A DNA stretch of 14,680 nt from assembly GCA_020428615.1 (NCBI GenBank), contig JAGQMO010000025.1:1-14680 (forward strand), read 5' to 3'. Below the pieces are notes generated by a model, which ran no database searches, had not been told where the DNA came from, and saw only the letters and a program-made list of their open reading frames with translations. Position numbers and translations under genes: made by a program. Below are positions 14,040 through 14,680 of this stretch, one piece after another; positions within the stretch are counted from its first letter, which is position 1, and the number at the start of each line of letters is the position of its first letter. Origin of the DNA: Patescibacteria group bacterium. Lineage in GTDB: Bacteria > Patescibacteriota > Minisyncoccia > Phycocordibacterales > UBA1006.

Positions 14040-14589
14040 AAATTTAAAAATTGACGAAATTTGGTGAAAAGTCGAATAAATAACTATATTGTTCACTGGG
14101 TCAGATCAAAATCTTTGGAGACGTCAAAAGACGAAGCAACTATGTTGTACTTCCATGTAATAATGTACCCACTCATTTAGTTAGCAAGTTATAAACTTTG
14201 GAAGAGTTTGATTATAAGTGAAGCTTATGACAATAATTTGTCGACTTTCCCACATGATTTTCTTTACCTGAGAATTTGTTAAAAACAAATGTATCCACTA
14301 GGGTGAAATAGTGCCTCTTGTTTTGTACAAGGTATATTTGCTCAAATCTCTGGTTTTCCCAAAAGAAAACATGATAAGAAGATGTTAAAAAATTAGCCCG
14401 TATTATATATTTGGGAATATATATTGATACGTGTGCTAAATCACAAAAGAACGGCAAGAAGCCGTTAGTCCAAGTCGCCACAAATCCTTTAAGGCGATAA
14501 AAAATACCGTTGTGTTACCAACTGGTGAAAAAGGCACCCTGTTTAAGTTCTATTGCTTCCAATAGTAGCTCTTAAACAGGGTTTTTATT
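14040..14589 (+). ncRNA. candidate structured non-coding RNA, about 0.55 kb, family unknown
   Basis: This gene-free stretch has a promoter at its left edge and a strong terminator at its right edge. Between them are many local hairpins: 14214-14228 (ATAAG/CTTAT), 14229-14242 (GACAA/TTGTC), 14274-14290 (7 bp), 14296-14313 (CACTA/TAGTG), 14353-14370 (GTTTTC/GAAAAC), 14399-14431 (5+8 bp, loop TGGG), 14450-14466 (AACGGC/GCCGTT) and 14475-14497 (TCGCC/GGCGA). I looked for signatures of RNase P RNA (GAAAGUCC, ACAGAA), tmRNA (tRNA-like ends), T-box (GGGUGGNACC) and group I introns and saw none. The boundaries are inferred. A long leuS leader is the alternative, but leuS has its own promoter after the terminator. 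Confidence 0.5.
14536..14589 (+). terminator. strong two-part terminator before leuS
   Basis: A perfect 12-bp stem (ACCCTGTTTAAG 14536-14547 with 14571-14582) encloses a second 6-bp hairpin (CTATTG/CAATAG, loop CTTC, 14550-14565). It is followed by TTTTTATTTT. It ends whatever transcript crosses 14040-14535. Confidence 0.9.
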
Positions 14590-14599
14590 TTGCAGATTT

Positions 14600-14627
14600 T
14601 TGAAAAAACCCTATGTTCAGGTATGAT
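14600..14627 (+). promoter_or_regulatory. promoter of leuS, leaderless type
   Basis: TTGAAA (14600-14605), a 16-nt spacer and TATGAT (14622-14627). The ATG at 14635 starts 8 nt after the -10. Confidence 0.7.
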
Positions 14628-14634
14628 TACATCT

Positions 14635-14680
14635 ATGAATACAGGCGAGTACAACCACAAAGATATCGAGAAAAAATGGC
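14635..14680 (+). CDS. leuS: start of leucyl-tRNA synthetase (partial, 5' end)
   Basis: Fifteen codons are visible before the window ends: MNTGEYNHKDIEKKW. The YNHKDIEKKW pattern is typical of the N-terminus of class Ia leucyl-tRNA synthetases, just before the first catalytic strand. Valyl- and isoleucyl-tRNA synthetases can start similarly, so the amino acid is probable rather than certain. A promoter lies immediately upstream of the ATG, with no Shine-Dalgarno, so the message is probably leaderless. Confidence 0.65.
   Translation, partial: MNTGEYNHKDIEKKW

Noticed and set aside
14212..14481. 89-aa minus-strand ORF in the pyrG-leuS interval
   Set aside because: The composition is unlike the other proteins, there is no promoter-start arrangement, and it lies across the hairpins of the RNA candidate. 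Probably a chance ORF in AT-rich DNA.
14040..14589. RNase P RNA, tmRNA or SRP RNA
   Set aside because: None of their universally conserved strings was found by eye. A divergent version remains possible and needs a covariance-model search, so it is left as unknown RNA.
14040..14634. T-box riboswitch controlling leuS
   Set aside because: No T-box sequence (GGGUGGNACC) or AGUA-type stem I is visible, and leuS has a promoter after the terminator.
1..14680. CRISPR arrays, insertion sequences, prophage or toxin-antitoxin systems
   Set aside because: No regularly spaced direct repeats, transposase, integrase or recognisable toxin-antitoxin pair was found; the window reads as core chromosomal genes.

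Overview
The window is ordinary chromosomal sequence from a small-genome bacterium, most likely a Candidate Phyla Radiation / Patescibacteria member of Parcubacteria type. This rests on the gene repertoire and style: a PBP2 preceded by a tiny MreD-like membrane protein, a secreted PG-binding/Kazal-like protein with a coiled-coil tail, a greA-lysS pair, short intergenic gaps, moderately AT-rich DNA, and almost no Shine-Dalgarno sequences. TGA is used as a stop (lysS, pyrG), so this is not the recoded Gracilibacteria/Absconditabacteria code. The lineage is an inference.

Layout. 1-53: tail of an unidentified gene. 118-384: small orphan protein, then a strong terminator. 467-3684: glutamate dehydrogenase, MreD-like protein and PBP2 (mrdA) in one tight unit. 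3785-4483: exported PG-binding/Kazal-like protein. 4554-6493: greA-lysS. 6529-7224: multi-pass membrane protein. 7308-7392: tRNA-Leu(CAA), followed by a dense series of hairpins including a predicted three-way junction built on partial copies of the tRNA 3' end. 7609-8793 (minus): MFS-type transporter, divergent from parB (8881-10182). 10214-11668 (minus): Rel/SpoT homologue, divergent from an unknown acidic protein (11728-12225). 12251-14008: a 15-codon leader ORF, an attenuator-like hairpin, and pyrG. 14009-14634: a gene-free stretch with its own promoter, about ten hairpins and a terminator, which I read as an unidentified structured RNA. 14635 to the end: start of leuS.

Functions. The proteins cover cell-wall synthesis (PBP2, MreD-like, PG-binding protein), information processing (GreA, LysS, LeuS, tRNA-Leu), chromosome segregation (ParB), nucleotide supply (PyrG) and stringent control (Rel). 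ParB family proteins bind CTP and PyrG makes it, but nothing here shows a regulatory link.

The most interesting material is non-coding: (i) an ATG placed 6-11 nt after a -10 hexamer at most transcription units, implying widespread leaderless mRNAs; (ii) a leader peptide/terminator arrangement in front of pyrG that looks like nucleotide-sensing attenuation; (iii) the ~0.55 kb RNA candidate between pyrG and leuS; (iv) the ~107-nt three-way-junction element after tRNA-Leu. All are read by eye and need folding and comparative searches.
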